The notes under the pieces were generated by a model. It worked only from the letters and a program-made list of their open reading frames with translations, was not told the DNA's origin and did not search any database. Below, piece by piece: positions 14,376 to 21,838 of a stretch of DNA of 36,647 nt. The DNA comes from a virus. Location: the IMG/VR virus record IMGVR_UViG_3300044899_000013, positions 1-36,647 of that record. One strand, given 5' to 3'. How positions within the stretch are numbered: position 1 is the first letter of the stretch; every line of letters begins with the position of its first letter. A program made the position numbers and the translations under genes.

Positions 14376-14876
14376 ATGAGCGAACACTTGACATTGACTG
14401 AGGCCGCGCAGCGCGCCGGGGTGTCCCGGTCCACCATCCGCAGGAAGCATGAGGACAAGAAGTTCCCCCACGCGGCGATCGTCCGCGGGCAGTGGCGGAT
14501 CCCCATCGAAGACCTAGAGGCGTCGGGTGTGATGCGGCGGGCGTACGCGATGAGCCCGCTCGTCGCTCACCCTGGCGAGGCTGTGGCGGAGGTTGTCGAG
14601 CACGAAGAGCGCGCTCCTTTTGCAGGATCGCTCAGCGTGGTGGAGGAAATGGGCAGGTTGCGGGAGGCGTTGAGCGCGGCACTGCACCGAGCTGAGCTCG
14701 CGGAGGCTATTGCGACGGAGCGGGGTATGGCGTTGGAGCGCCACGACCGGGCCATGCTCATGCTCGAAGCCGCACCCAAGCCCCCTGCCGCGATTGAGGC
14801 GAGGCCGGTGGGGGAGCCGTGGTGGCGCAGGCTCCGGACGCAGCAAACCGCCCCACAACCCTCAGGGATGAAGTGA
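14376..14876 (+). CDS. Excisionase/MerR-type HTH regulator with coiled-coil tail
   Basis: The 166-residue protein has an N-terminal HTH (about 5-50: LTLTEAAQRAGVSRSTIRRK, then GQWRIPIEDLEASG) of the HTH_17 or excisionase type. A helical, coiled-coil-prone region follows (about 80-130) and a short tryptophan/arginine segment (GEPWWRRLR) lies near the end. From memory, proteins with this layout are common on actinobacterial plasmids and integrative elements and are thought to act as regulators or partition-like factors. Divergent from the helicase operon and isolated on its strand, so it is probably an immunity or copy-control regulator. No clear ribosome site precedes the ATG. Confidence 0.75.
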   Translation: MSEHLTLTEAAQRAGVSRSTIRRKHEDKKFPHAAIVRGQWRIPIEDLEASGVMRRAYAMSPLVAHPGEAVAEVVEHEERAPFAGSLSVVEEMGRLREALSAALHRAELAEAIATERGMALERHDRAMLMLEAAPKPPAAIEARPVGEPWWRRLRTQQTAPQPSGMK

Positions 14877-14959
14877 GGACTGCGGGGCGGTTCTTCGTGC
14901 GCCACCTATCAAGGGATGCGTGCGTCAGGCTACACGGGCGCGGGGACAGGGGAACGCGA

Positions 14960-14995
14960 GAACGCCCCGCCTATCCGAAGACAGGCGAGGCGTTC
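14960..14995 (-). terminator. Terminator of the phage late operon
   Basis: Arms 14960-14972 and 14983-14995 pair over 13 positions with a 10-base loop. The one plus-strand mismatch (C against A) becomes a G-U pair in the minus-strand RNA, so the hairpin serves the late operon ending at 15016. The plus-strand HTH gene ends at 14876 and may use the same structure less efficiently. Confidence 0.65.
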
Positions 14996-15015
14996 CATGG
15001 AGACGTCCCCTCCGA

Positions 15016-15264
15016 TCAGGAGGCTACCTCAACGGTTCCAGGTGCGACGACGGCCCCAGCCTTGAGCCATGCGGGGATCAGACCCCGGTCCTCCAGAGCG
15101 TTCACAACCTTCGTGGCGACCGCGAGGAACCCCAACACGACGGCGAGCTTCGCTGCCAGGGGTGAGGACTGGGGGAGTGCGAGGGCGAGGATGGGGACGA
15201 TGCCGATGCACGCGACCAGGAACTGGTAGGCGGTGCGTAGGGCGCGGCGGGTGGAGTCGTTCAT
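15016..15264 (-). CDS. Holin-like membrane protein
   Basis: The 82-residue protein has two hydrophobic helices (about 10-30 and 36-56) with a polar N-terminus (MNDSTRRALRTAYQF) and a short soluble C-terminus (ALEDRGLIPAWLKAG). It lies directly downstream of the endolysin gene, the standard lysis-cassette arrangement. Holins form membrane lesions that release the endolysin. The small size, two helices and position support the call; holins have little conserved sequence. Confidence 0.72.
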   Translation of the reverse strand: MNDSTRRALRTAYQFLVACIGIVPILALALPQSSPLAAKLAVVLGFLAVATKVVNALEDRGLIPAWLKAGAVVAPGTVEVAS

Positions 15265-15273
15265 GGTGCTCCC

Positions 15274-16167
15274 TTAGTGGTGGTTGGCGGTGCGGAACCG
15301 GGCGTAGGCGGCCTGGGTGGGGGTGTCCCAGAGCCCGGTGACGGTGACGGCGAGGAGGCCTTGTGCGCGGCGGGTCCACGCGGTGATCGCGAACCGTGAC
15401 TGGTCGCCCCACTTGCCGTCCTCAACGGTGCCGATGACGCGTTGGATGAGGCGGATGGTGGAGTCTGCTGACCCGGCGAGGGTCCCGGCTTTGGCCTGGG
15501 CCGCTGTGGTGACCCACCCGGATCTCTGATCCGTCTCGGCGCCCCATACTCCGTCTCGGCGGACGGGCGCGAACGCGAGCAGGGTCTGCCACGCGGTCAC
15601 GCTCAGACCCGCCGTGGTCGGTGGGGGTGGGGGAGTGGTGTGCGGGGTGCCCATGATCGCCACCACCCTGGCCATGAACGCGGCCCAAGGGAAGTTCTCG
15701 CCCACATCGGTGTGGGTGCCCTGCCGGTAGACGCGGGTCACGGCGTGGTGGTCGACGATGCCCCGCTGCCCAGCCCCAAGCTCAGCGTCGGACAGGTGCC
15801 GCGCGGGTAGCCCGTAGGCCTTGCACCATGCGGCGGTGCGTTGCGCGGCCCGCTCAATGATCGCCAACGAAGGACCGTCAGCCCACTGCGCCACGGACTG
15901 CCCTGCCCTGCCGGCCATCTCTAGTTGGAGCCCGTCACTGTTGGCGCCCGGCGCGGCCCAAGCGGTGTCACCGTCGAGGACGTACCGGCATTCACTGTCG
16001 GGGTCGATGCCGACGTGGCTGGAGGCTTGGGTGGCTGGCCGGGCGAAGTAGTTGCCGACCGCCTCAGCGGTGCTGAGGTCTTCCGGGCTTTCCATAGTGT
16101 GCAGAATTACGCAGCGAATGGGCTTGAGACGGCCCTTATGGAAGTTCGGGCTCAATATGACTGTCAT
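15274..16167 (-). CDS. Endolysin: N-acetylmuramoyl-L-alanine amidase (Amidase_2)
   Basis: The 297-residue lysis enzyme should cut the amide bond between MurNAc and L-alanine. The Amidase_2 domain spans about 10-170, with CVILHTMES (H23), a central SSHVGIDPD segment, GIVDHHAVTR (H140) and THTDVGENFPW (D154); H23, H140 and D154 are the likely zinc ligands. A proline-rich linker (about 174-185) leads to a C-terminal region with two DG.WG-type motifs, typical of peptidoglycan-binding repeats. There is no signal peptide, so export depends on the neighbouring holin-like protein. An AAAGGCG ribosome site precedes the ATG. Confidence 0.88.
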   Translation of the reverse strand: MTVILSPNFHKGRLKPIRCVILHTMESPEDLSTAEAVGNYFARPATQASSHVGIDPDSECRYVLDGDTAWAAPGANSDGLQLEMAGRAGQSVAQWADGPSLAIIERAAQRTAAWCKAYGLPARHLSDAELGAGQRGIVDHHAVTRVYRQGTHTDVGENFPWAAFMARVVAIMGTPHTTPPPPPTTAGLSVTAWQTLLAFAPVRRDGVWGAETDQRSGWVTTAAQAKAGTLAGSADSTIRLIQRVIGTVEDGKWGDQSRFAITAWTRRAQGLLAVTVTGLWDTPTQAAYARFRTANHH

Positions 16168-16274
16168 AGCGGGTCGCCTTTCGTGCGAGGGGTTGCGGTG
16201 GTCGTGTGGGACGCCGCCCGCTCAGCCGGTTATCAGGGGAGACACGGCGAGCAGGCGGCGCGAATGTGGGGGTG

Positions 16275-16652
16275 CTAACGGCGGGATTGCAGGTACAAGG
16301 ATCCGACCGCGACCACGGTGCCCAGGCCAGCACCGAACCGGGCGAACGGGGACCAAGTGTTCGCTTCCTCCGCGCCTTTGAGCCGCGCGGTGGCCTCGAC
16401 CGCTTCCTTGGCCTCTTTCAGCGCCAGGGCTAGGGCGACAGCGGTTTTGTCCCTGGCGAGGGCGTCAAGGTCGAGGCGTTGAGTGACTGTCTCGAGTTCG
16501 CGGGCGCGGTCCTCCACCTCGTCCATGCGGCGGGTCAGGGTGCTGGTCCGCTCGAGGACTTGGTTGAGCACACCTTCCATCCGTGTGAGCTGGACGGGGG
16601 TGGATTCGGCTATGCGGGGCTCGGGGAGTTGAGCCATTAGGGAGTTGGGCAT
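16275..16652 (-). CDS. Coiled-coil protein with C-terminal membrane helix (lysis-region accessory)
   Basis: I use the ATG at 16652 (MPNSLMAQLPEPRIAES, 125 aa); the frame is open to 16721 but the extra part is basic and unlike a gene start. The protein is mostly a coiled coil (about 25-100, with RMDEVEDRARELETVTQRLD). It ends in a hydrophobic helix (FGAGLGTVVAVGSLYL) and QSRR. Phages often carry a second membrane protein next to the endolysin as a holin partner or spanin-like regulator, and this topology fits. Not assigned to a family. Confidence 0.62.
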   Translation of the reverse strand: MPNSLMAQLPEPRIAESTPVQLTRMEGVLNQVLERTSTLTRRMDEVEDRARELETVTQRLDLDALARDKTAVALALALKEAKEAVEATARLKGAEEANTWSPFARFGAGLGTVVAVGSLYLQSRR

Positions 16653-16720
16653 GGGGTGTCCAGCTTTCGTCGACGTGCGGGTGGGGGCGCGGGATCTGGA
16701 CGCCAGACGGGGGTATCTCA

Positions 16721-16743
16721 CGAGACGGGTTTCTGCCGTCTCG
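16721..16743 (-). terminator. Hairpin between tail genes and lysis cassette
   Basis: CGAGACGG at 16721-16728 pairs perfectly with CCGTCTCG at 16736-16743 around a 7-base loop. It lies in the 193-base gap between the GDPD tail protein and the coiled-coil membrane protein. It may attenuate read-through from tail genes into the lysis genes. No U-tract follows on the minus strand, so it could also be a processing or regulatory structure. Confidence 0.45.
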
Positions 16744-16845
16744 CAGGGGGGTGGTGCTGGGGGTGCGGGGTGGGTGGGGCCGGCTTAGGATCCGTCTGAC
16801 ACAACGCCAGGGGGCCGCACACTCCCGGGACTTAAAGTAACGGGG

Positions 16846-18837
16846 TCAGGCGGTGACTTCGAGGCGGGTCCAGCGGCCCGTGGTGCCGGACGCCTCAAAC
16901 CAGACGTAGCCGCCCCGGTAGGCAGAGTCGGTGGCTGTGTTCGTGTACGGCCCGACATCGGTGCGGCTGATACTGACCGTGGTCGGGGTGACGGTGATCT
17001 TCCCGGTGATGTTCTGCGGCAAGGTGAGGGCGACGGTGGTGACGTTGGCGTAGTTGGTGACAGCGACCCCATCGGTGTATTTGCTGATCGCTAGGGCACC
17101 GAGGCCGTTGATGAGGACCCGGTAGCCGTTGATGCCGGTGGCTGCCCCTGAGTCGTTGTAGGGCTTGTCGTCCCCTGCGCAGATGAAGAACCCCATGAAG
17201 CGGCCTGTGTCGCTCATCGACTCGATCCGCAGGCTGTAGTCGATGGTGAACGTGTCCGCTGCTGGGAGGCCCTTGATGGGGCTGATCGCCCCCGCGAGGA
17301 CGGTGCGCCCGCCGAGGTTGGTCACGTCAGCGAAGCCCCACCCGTCAGGGGCGGTGAACACCCCACGGATGGCCGCCGAGCCTGCGATGTGGCCGTGGTA
17401 GAAGGCTTGGGACGTGAACGGCATCTTGGGTAGCCGGTAGGCGTACCCGGTCTGTGCGCCCTTGGAGTAGATCGGGTCGTCGGAGTACCAGCCATCGACC
17501 CCTTTGGTGAGCACGGCTGCGACATCGGACTGGCGGCTGACCGTGTAGGCGAACACCTTGACCCCTACGGCGTGCAGGGACGTGACCAGGGCCGTGGTGA
17601 AGGACGCTTGGGTGTAGTCGATGCCCACCGATTTGACCCCTGCCGCTGCGAGGGCTGCGGGGGTCTGCTCGATGCCGGTGGTCATCGTGAACAGGACGTG
17701 CGCGCCGGATGCGACAAGGGTGGGGATGCTCGCCCAGAACGACGTGGACGCCATCACTGACTCAGCGACCCCGAACCGGGCGATCTGCGCGGCGAGTGGC
17801 GCGGCGGCTTCAGGGGTTTTCGCTTCGACGCTGATGACGACACGGTTCCCGAACTCGGTGAACAGTTGGGACAGCAGGGGTGGGCGCAGGTTGCCCCACC
17901 CGCCACCGAACCACGATGCGGCGTCGATGGTGAGGTTCTGCCAGGACATCGCGGACTGGTCGGTGGTGGCCCCGGTGCCGGTGGTGGTCCGGTCGAGGGT
18001 GTTGTCGTGCATGACGGCGAGTACCCCGTCAGCGAGGAGCCCGGTGTCTGCGTCGATGACGGTTGCGCCTGCGCCCAGCGCGGCCCGGTATCCCTCTAGG
18101 GTTTCTTCGGGTGCGAGGTTCGCGCCGCCTTTGTGTGCGATGGCCAAGGGGTAGGTCAGGTCCACGACACGGGCGACGAAACCGGGCAGTTGGTTGGCTG
18201 GGACCTTCCCGCCAACCAGGGACGCATAAGTGGAACTAAGCGCAGTCTTCGTGGTGCCCGCACCGACCGCCGTGGCGAGCTGGGCGTCGCTCATAACTGG
18301 GCCCTGCGGACCAGTGGCACCGGCCGGCCCGGTGGGGCCCGCCACGACGGAGTCGGCGCCCGCTGGCCCCGGCACAGTGGAGGCCGCACCGGGAACACCC
18401 TGGATGCCTTGGGGACCGGTCAATCCTTGGGGTCCGATGGGTCCACCGGATGGACCAACCGGCCCGACAGGACCCACCACAACAGGCACACCAGCGGATG
18501 TGGGGACCGGGGACAACGCCGAGTAGTCGATCGTGTCAGGGGACTTCGCGAGGAACACGTCGAAGCTGCGCCCGCCAGTGGTGCGCTCAACCACTTTCCA
18601 AGTCCAGGATGTGGGGTTCCCGGCGCTGTCATCCGTGGCGGGCAGCTCGAACCCGGCAGGGAACGCGCCGTTGACCAGGACCGCGGAGACCTTCGCTGGG
18701 AGGGTGACGACTTTCGGGCCGAGGTAGAGGACCGGGACACTGGGGATGAAGTCGATTGACCCGACAGCGGGGGTGCCGTCGGGGTCGAGGACCAGGCCGG
18801 TGATGCTAACTGTGGTGATCCCTGCGGGCAGTGCCAT
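16846..18837 (-). CDS. Tail/adhesin protein with collagen-like repeats and GDPD domain
   Basis: The start at 18837 (MALPAGITTVSITG) has an AAGGAGCC ribosome site; the open frame extends to 19158 but overlaps the upstream gene. The product is 663 residues. Residues 1-115 are beta-rich, as in tail-attachment domains. About 119-181 are Gly-Pro-X repeats (GPVGPVGPSGGPIGPQG) that should trimerise. About 230-490 match glycerophosphodiester phosphodiesterase: AHKGGANLAPEETLEGY (H235), ATVIDADTGLLADGVLAVMH and DNTLDRTTTGTG. A beta-rich C-terminal domain of about 170 residues may bind receptor. GDPD enzymes hydrolyse glycerophosphodiesters; on a phage tail the likely target is a glycerol-phosphate wall polymer. 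In the motif HRGG the Arg is Lys here. Confidence 0.85.
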   Translation of the reverse strand: MALPAGITTVSITGLVLDPDGTPAVGSIDFIPSVPVLYLGPKVVTLPAKVSAVLVNGAFPAGFELPATDDSAGNPTSWTWKVVERTTGGRSFDVFLAKSPDTIDYSALSPVPTSAGVPVVVGPVGPVGPSGGPIGPQGLTGPQGIQGVPGAASTVPGPAGADSVVAGPTGPAGATGPQGPVMSDAQLATAVGAGTTKTALSSTYASLVGGKVPANQLPGFVARVVDLTYPLAIAHKGGANLAPEETLEGYRAALGAGATVIDADTGLLADGVLAVMHDNTLDRTTTGTGATTDQSAMSWQNLTIDAASWFGGGWGNLRPPLLSQLFTEFGNRVVISVEAKTPEAAAPLAAQIARFGVAESVMASTSFWASIPTLVASGAHVLFTMTTGIEQTPAALAAAGVKSVGIDYTQASFTTALVTSLHAVGVKVFAYTVSRQSDVAAVLTKGVDGWYSDDPIYSKGAQTGYAYRLPKMPFTSQAFYHGHIAGSAAIRGVFTAPDGWGFADVTNLGGRTVLAGAISPIKGLPAADTFTIDYSLRIESMSDTGRFMGFFICAGDDKPYNDSGAATGINGYRVLINGLGALAISKYTDGVAVTNYANVTTVALTLPQNITGKITVTPTTVSISRTDVGPYTNTATDSAYRGGYVWFEASGTTGRWTRLEVTA

Positions 18838-18875
18838 GGTCAGGCTCCTTGATGGTGGTGCGGGTTGGGCAGGGA

Positions 18876-21323
18876 TCAGACTTCGATGAACTTCGACACC
18901 CGGTAGTAATCGACGGTCAACGTCGTGGCCGGGTCCGCGAACGTTGCGGTCGACCCTGCTGCGCCCGCACGGATCACGCTGTACCCGTTCTTTGTGGTCG
19001 CGCACGCGGGGTAGGTGCCGCTGATCAGGCACACGTTCGTTGCCGAGTTGCTGGCCAGCGGGTCGTCGGGGTGCCCCACCCATGTGCCGCTGATTTGGGA
19101 GCCCTGGGTGTAGATGTTCCAGAACGAGTCCTGGTCCCCGCCGTTGGTCGTCCACCACGTCGCTGAGGTGTCGACGAACTCGTACACCTTCACACTGTCG
19201 AGGAACACGGTGAACCGGACGAAGCTGCTGGGCAGCGCCGGGTTCGCGGTGGTCAACCCGCCCGCGTCGGTGACGGGAACAATCTCGGTGGCCCAGGTGT
19301 GCCAGCCGGGGTCGTAGGTGGGCGCCTCGAAGAAGGTCCGGTTCTGGTTGTTCGTGTACGCGCTGGGCACGAACGTCCCGGCGTTGTTGGTGCGATGCAG
19401 TGTCGAGGAGTTCTTGCCGGGTATCTGCCCGTGGAAGTACTCAAGGATGTCCCACTCCGCCGTCGTCGCGCCCCCGTTCTTGGCGGTCAGCCAGATCGCC
19501 GGCCAGACACCCTGCCCGTGAGGAGTCTTGCAGCGGAACTCGAACCTCAGGTAGCGGGGCAGGTAGAAACCGGCGGTCTTGGTATCCATCATTCCGGCCG
19601 TGAACTGCTGGCCGCCGGAAACCTCACGCTTGGACAGCAGCTTCACCGCAGTCCCACCCGTTGCCCCCGTGACACCGGTGGCCAGGACGACGTTGGCGGC
19701 GAGGTAACGCTGGATCCTGGTGGGCGCCCCGAACGTGGACAGGTCGTAGACGGAGTGCTTGGTGGGGTCCAAGGCGACGTACGGCTCGTCCCAGACGAGG
19801 CTGAAGTTGGGGGTGATCGGCGGCGGCGGTGGCGGCGGGACCGCGCTGGCGATCTCACGGACCACCGCGGCAGCCTCAGCATGAACCGCGTTGATGACAC
19901 CACGCAGGATCGCCGCAGTCTCCACCCCGAGAGCGGTGATGACGCCGCGGACCCGCAACGTGGTCGCCGCGCCGATGGTCCCACCGGTGAGGGGGCCGGC
20001 GAGGGTGCTGATCGTTGGGGCGGACGACACAACCCCAACCCAGAAAGTGGGCAGTATCGGGCTGGTGGATCGGGCGCCGATGATGATCTGGTTCGCGGCC
20101 GCGGTCCCGTAGTCGCTGGTGCAGTTACCCGAGTCAAAGAGCAAGGTCGTGCCCGCGCTGTTCCATAAACGGAGCCGGCCTACACCTGCGGCCCCGACCT
20201 GGGTCAGCTGGAGCTCGCAGTAGTAGGTCGTGTTCAGGGACATGGTGCCGGGGTTGACGGCGTTGGTCATGACGTTCGCGGCGTTCATCAACCGGATTTC
20301 GCCGGCCGCGCCGGTGCCGGCGAAGTCGATGTTCGCGCACACCGAGCCGCTGGACATGATGGTGGCGATGATCGCGCTGGTAGCGGACCAGCTCGCCGGG
20401 GTCCGGAACACGAATCCGACCGTGCGGAAGGTGGACGCGGGGACTGGCAGGGTCAGGCAGGACGCGGTTGCGGTGACCTGGTCGAAGCGGACTAGGGGGA
20501 AGCCGCCTACTGGGAACGCGGCGTCGGTCTTGGGTGGGGTGCCGGTGATCGCTGAGGGGGACGTGGTGTCTGCGAGGCCGCGGCTGCTGGTGGTGACTAC
20601 GGCCTCGTCGGCTGCGCCGCTCATCGCCCACCGCAGGTCGGTGGTGATCCCCACGACCGGGGCAGGGAGTGGTCCGGCGAGGGTGGTGATGGTGTTGGCG
20701 CCCTGGACGAGCCCAGACCAGAACGCTCCGACTGTGGGGGTGGAGTCGAGGCGGCCGATCTGGATGCCGTCGCAGGTGGTGCCGATGTTCGCGGTCAGCG
20801 AGCCCGAATCGTAGAGCGTCGTGAGGCCGGCCGCGTCGAAGACACGGAGACGCAGAACACCGCCCGCGCCGGCCGCCTGGTGCTGAAGCTCGCAGTAATA
20901 CGTGGTGGACAGTGCTAGGACGTTGTTGGTGGATCGGGTCAGCTCGGTCCCTGCGGCGTCGGTGAGCCGCACCGAGCCGGGCGCGGAGGTCCCGCCCATC
21001 ACTATCCGGGACTGCGGGGCGGTCCCGGAAACAACGGTCGCGTAAGTCCACGCGACAGTCGCCCACGCGGCTGGGGTGCGGAACACGAACCCGAGGGTCC
21101 TTGTGGTCCCGGCGCTGAACGGCAGGGTCAGGAACGTCAGGGTCGCCGCCACCTGGTCGAAGCGGACTAGGGGGTAGCCATTGACCAGGAAAGCGGTGTC
21201 GACCTTGGGGACGGTCCCTGTCAGCACGGTCGGCTGGGTCGTGTCCAGGGTGCCCTTAAGTGTGGTCGTCAAAGGGGTTTCGTCAGCGACACCCCTCAAG
21301 CCCCACTGCAGATCTACGCTCAT
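18876..21323 (-). CDS. Tail/adhesin protein: two LamG-like repeats plus GH16 glycosidase
   Basis: The 815-residue protein has two tandem homologous modules (about 1-222 and 225-447), both with a PLVRFDQV segment and a GFVFRTPA segment. They look like LamG/concanavalin-type carbohydrate-binding domains. A linker with helical and polyproline parts (about 450-510) leads to a C-terminal GH16-type hydrolase. Its signature is AEWDILEYF, with E623, D625 and E628 fitting the family ExDxxE catalytic motif, preceded by GVWPAIWLTA. GH16 enzymes cut beta-1,3/1,4-glucans and galactans, so this is a candidate depolymerase for host surface polysaccharide. It overlaps the preceding gene by ATGA. Confidence 0.82.
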   Translation of the reverse strand: MSVDLQWGLRGVADETPLTTTLKGTLDTTQPTVLTGTVPKVDTAFLVNGYPLVRFDQVAATLTFLTLPFSAGTTRTLGFVFRTPAAWATVAWTYATVVSGTAPQSRIVMGGTSAPGSVRLTDAAGTELTRSTNNVLALSTTYYCELQHQAAGAGGVLRLRVFDAAGLTTLYDSGSLTANIGTTCDGIQIGRLDSTPTVGAFWSGLVQGANTITTLAGPLPAPVVGITTDLRWAMSGAADEAVVTTSSRGLADTTSPSAITGTPPKTDAAFPVGGFPLVRFDQVTATASCLTLPVPASTFRTVGFVFRTPASWSATSAIIATIMSSGSVCANIDFAGTGAAGEIRLMNAANVMTNAVNPGTMSLNTTYYCELQLTQVGAAGVGRLRLWNSAGTTLLFDSGNCTSDYGTAAANQIIIGARSTSPILPTFWVGVVSSAPTISTLAGPLTGGTIGAATTLRVRGVITALGVETAAILRGVINAVHAEAAAVVREIASAVPPPPPPPITPNFSLVWDEPYVALDPTKHSVYDLSTFGAPTRIQRYLAANVVLATGVTGATGGTAVKLLSKREVSGGQQFTAGMMDTKTAGFYLPRYLRFEFRCKTPHGQGVWPAIWLTAKNGGATTAEWDILEYFHGQIPGKNSSTLHRTNNAGTFVPSAYTNNQNRTFFEAPTYDPGWHTWATEIVPVTDAGGLTTANPALPSSFVRFTVFLDSVKVYEFVDTSATWWTTNGGDQDSFWNIYTQGSQISGTWVGHPDDPLASNSATNVCLISGTYPACATTKNGYSVIRAGAAGSTATFADPATTLTVDYYRVSKFIEV
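19983..20651 (-). repeat. LamG-like module copy 2 (tandem duplication)
   Basis: Codons 225-447 of the same gene, homologous to the module at 20658-21323. Differences are mostly in surface-like segments, as expected for paired carbohydrate-binding domains diverging in specificity. Confidence 0.7.
20658..21323 (-). repeat. LamG-like module copy 1 (tandem duplication)
   Basis: Codons 1-222 of the GH16 tail gene. The copy at 19983-20651 encodes the same succession of motifs (DL.W...GAADE, PLVRFDQV, TTYYCELQ, ITTLAGPL). Some DNA stretches, such as the one coding for RFDQV, are almost identical, so the duplication is probably fairly recent. Confidence 0.7.
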
Positions 21324-21763
21324 GCGAGCTCGACGATGATGGTCCCGACCGGCGTACCAGCAGGAGCCGCGGCGCCATGAGCAACCACGAGGCTGTCGTT
21401 CATGGTGACGCCGTTGCGGACCAGTGCCGCGGCGGTGCCCTGCTTCCCAGTGAACCGGGTATCAAGAGTGCTGGCCTGAGCCGTCGAGGGTAGCCGGGCA
21501 TCGTCGAGGGTCCCGGTAGTCAGGGCGGACGCATCGAAGGGCGCACCGCCGGTGCCGGTGCCGATAGGGGCGCCATTGACGGTCGGTGCGGACGTGAAGT
21601 TCTTCACCCCGTTCACCGTCTGGGCGCCCGTCAGCAGAACAGCCCCCAACTCCAGGGCCGCGATCTTCGCCGCGGCCTGGTTGATCGCGTCGTCTCTAAG
21701 GTTCTCGTCCTCTATCCACCCTGCGTCGCCATCAACATGCGTCCCAGTCAGGCCACCGGCCAC
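21320..21763 (-). CDS. Small tail-fibre-type protein, 147 aa
   Basis: GTG start at 21763 with an AAGGAG ribosome site five bases before it. The product has a short helical N-terminus (DENLRDDAINQAAAKIAALE) and a repetitive Gly/Thr/Ala-rich remainder (GAQTVNGVKNFTSAPTVNGA), the style of phage fibre shafts. It ends with the strand-rich TPVGTIIVELA. It is coupled to the GH16 gene by ATGA and probably forms part of the fibre or a fibre-attachment piece. No enzymatic motif. Confidence 0.68.
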   Translation of the reverse strand: MAGGLTGTHVDGDAGWIEDENLRDDAINQAAAKIAALELGAVLLTGAQTVNGVKNFTSAPTVNGAPIGTGTGGAPFDASALTTGTLDDARLPSTAQASTLDTRFTGKQGTAAALVRNGVTMNDSLVVAHGAAAPAGTPVGTIIVELA

Positions 21764-21838
21764 GAGATCTCCTTAATTAGTGCGTTGTGCGAAGCGCCTA
21801 CTGGCTCGGTTGGTGTTGCACCCTCTGGCAGTGCCGGA

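Noticed and set aside
11181-15015. Assembly join between unrelated plasmid and phage contigs
   Set aside because: Not excluded, but GC content, overlap style and hairpin type are alike on both sides and phage-like genes occur within the transfer operon, so a genuine single molecule is more likely.
15008-15022. Short hairpin CCTCC-GGAGG at the end of the holin-like gene
   Set aside because: Only five base pairs and overlapping the stop codon; the stronger hairpin at 14960-14995 is the better terminator.
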